Shown here piece after piece: positions 4,832 to 5,151 of a DNA stretch of 5,151 nucleotides. The position numbers and the translations under genes were made by a program. Source of the DNA: Nocardioides sp. (GTDB lineage: Bacteria > Actinomycetota > Actinomycetes > Propionibacteriales > Nocardioidaceae); contig JAHEXO010000211.1 in assembly GCA_023252065.1 (NCBI GenBank), positions 1 through 5,151 of the forward strand, written 5' to 3'. The notes under the pieces are model-generated. The model saw nothing but the letters and a program-made list of their open reading frames with translations. It ran no database searches and was not told where the DNA came from. Position 1 is the stretch's first letter. Each line of letters starts with the position of its first letter.

Positions 4832-5151
4832 CCTCCATCGAAGAGCTCAACCCCGAGCTGCAGGGCATCGGCCGCTACCAGTTCGGCTGGGCAGACCGCG
4901 ACGACGCCGGCGCGGCCGCCAAGCGTGGCCTCAGCGAGGAGGTCGTCCGCGACATCTCGGAGAAGAAGTCCGAGCCGCAGTGGATGCTCGACCTGCGCCT
5001 GAAGGGCCTCAAGCTCTTCCACCGCAAGCCCATGCCCACCTGGGGCTCCGACCTGTCGGGCATCGACTTCGACAACATCAAGTACTTCGTGCGCTCCAGC
5101 GAGAAGCAGGCAGCCTCGTGGGAGGACCTCCCCGAGGACATCAAGAACACC
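4828..5151 (+). CDS. sufB: SufB, Fe-S cluster assembly scaffold protein, N-terminal part
   Basis: The first 108 residues of SufB are visible; the full protein is normally about 480 residues and the gene runs off the right edge. SufB forms the SufBCD complex with SufD and the ATPase SufC in the cytoplasm, and builds nascent Fe-S clusters from sulfur delivered by a cysteine desulfurase. Recognisable family sequence includes GLSEEVVRDISEKKSEPQWM, LRLKGLKLFHRKPMPTWG and IKYFVRSSEKQAASWEDLP; this N-terminal helical segment is characteristic of SufB and distinguishes it from SufD. The catalytic C-terminal beta-helix is outside the window. ATG at 4828 overlaps the sufR stop (ATGA) and has GAGAGG upstream. 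In actinobacteria the operon usually continues with sufD, sufC, sufS, sufU and sufT, which is expected here but not seen. Confidence 0.95.
   Translation, partial: MTSIEELNPELQGIGRYQFGWADRDDAGAAAKRGLSEEVVRDISEKKSEPQWMLDLRLKGLKLFHRKPMPTWGSDLSGIDFDNIKYFVRSSEKQAASWEDLPEDIKNT

Overview
This is a window of roughly 70% GC chromosomal DNA. The G/C-rich third positions, the GTG starts and a sufR-sufB arrangement with the actinobacterial type of Fe-S regulator all point to a high-GC actinobacterium, probably of the Nocardioides/Propionibacteriales kind. That genus-level placement is inference. No rRNA, tRNA, IS element, phage gene or CRISPR array was seen.

Layout. Positions 1-782 (minus) hold the 5' part of a molybdenum hydroxylase large subunit of the xanthine dehydrogenase/CoxL family. 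It is interrupted by a single in-frame TAG at 102-104; after the stop the same frame continues straight into the conserved molybdopterin-binding motif. Positions 846-883 form a strong hairpin terminator for the next gene. Positions 893-1459 (minus) encode a small exported protein of unknown function. Positions 1581-3968 (minus) hold a three-gene membrane-lipid cluster: a YbhN/LPG-synthase-TM-type integral membrane protein (3968-3087), a PAP2-family enzyme with an AUR1-like active site (2980-2240), and a compact glycerophosphodiester phosphodiesterase-like protein (2243-1581) that overlaps the PAP2 gene by GTGA. Positions 3969-4132 are a divergent control region. Positions 4133-4831 (plus) encode the Fe-S-cluster transcription regulator SufR, and 4828 to the window edge is the first part of sufB, coupled to sufR by an ATGA overlap.

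How the genes work together. sufR-sufB is the head of the SUF iron-sulfur cluster assembly operon. The regulator probably senses Fe-S status through four cysteines and represses its own promoter. A dyad matching, as I recall it, the mycobacterial SufR operator (ACACT-N5-TGTG) sits across the putative -10 box and the GTG start, and the transcript looks leaderless. A second, perfect dyad (GTAAGG-N4-CCTTAC) abuts the putative -35. The minus-strand trio plausibly handles lipid-linked phosphate or head-group chemistry at the membrane, but no substrate can be named from sequence. The molybdenum hydroxylase is separated from these genes by the terminator and is a separate transcription unit.

The points most worth checking are the amber codon in the molybdenum hydroxylase gene, the stacked operators at sufR, and whether the three-gene lipid cluster is conserved as a unit.
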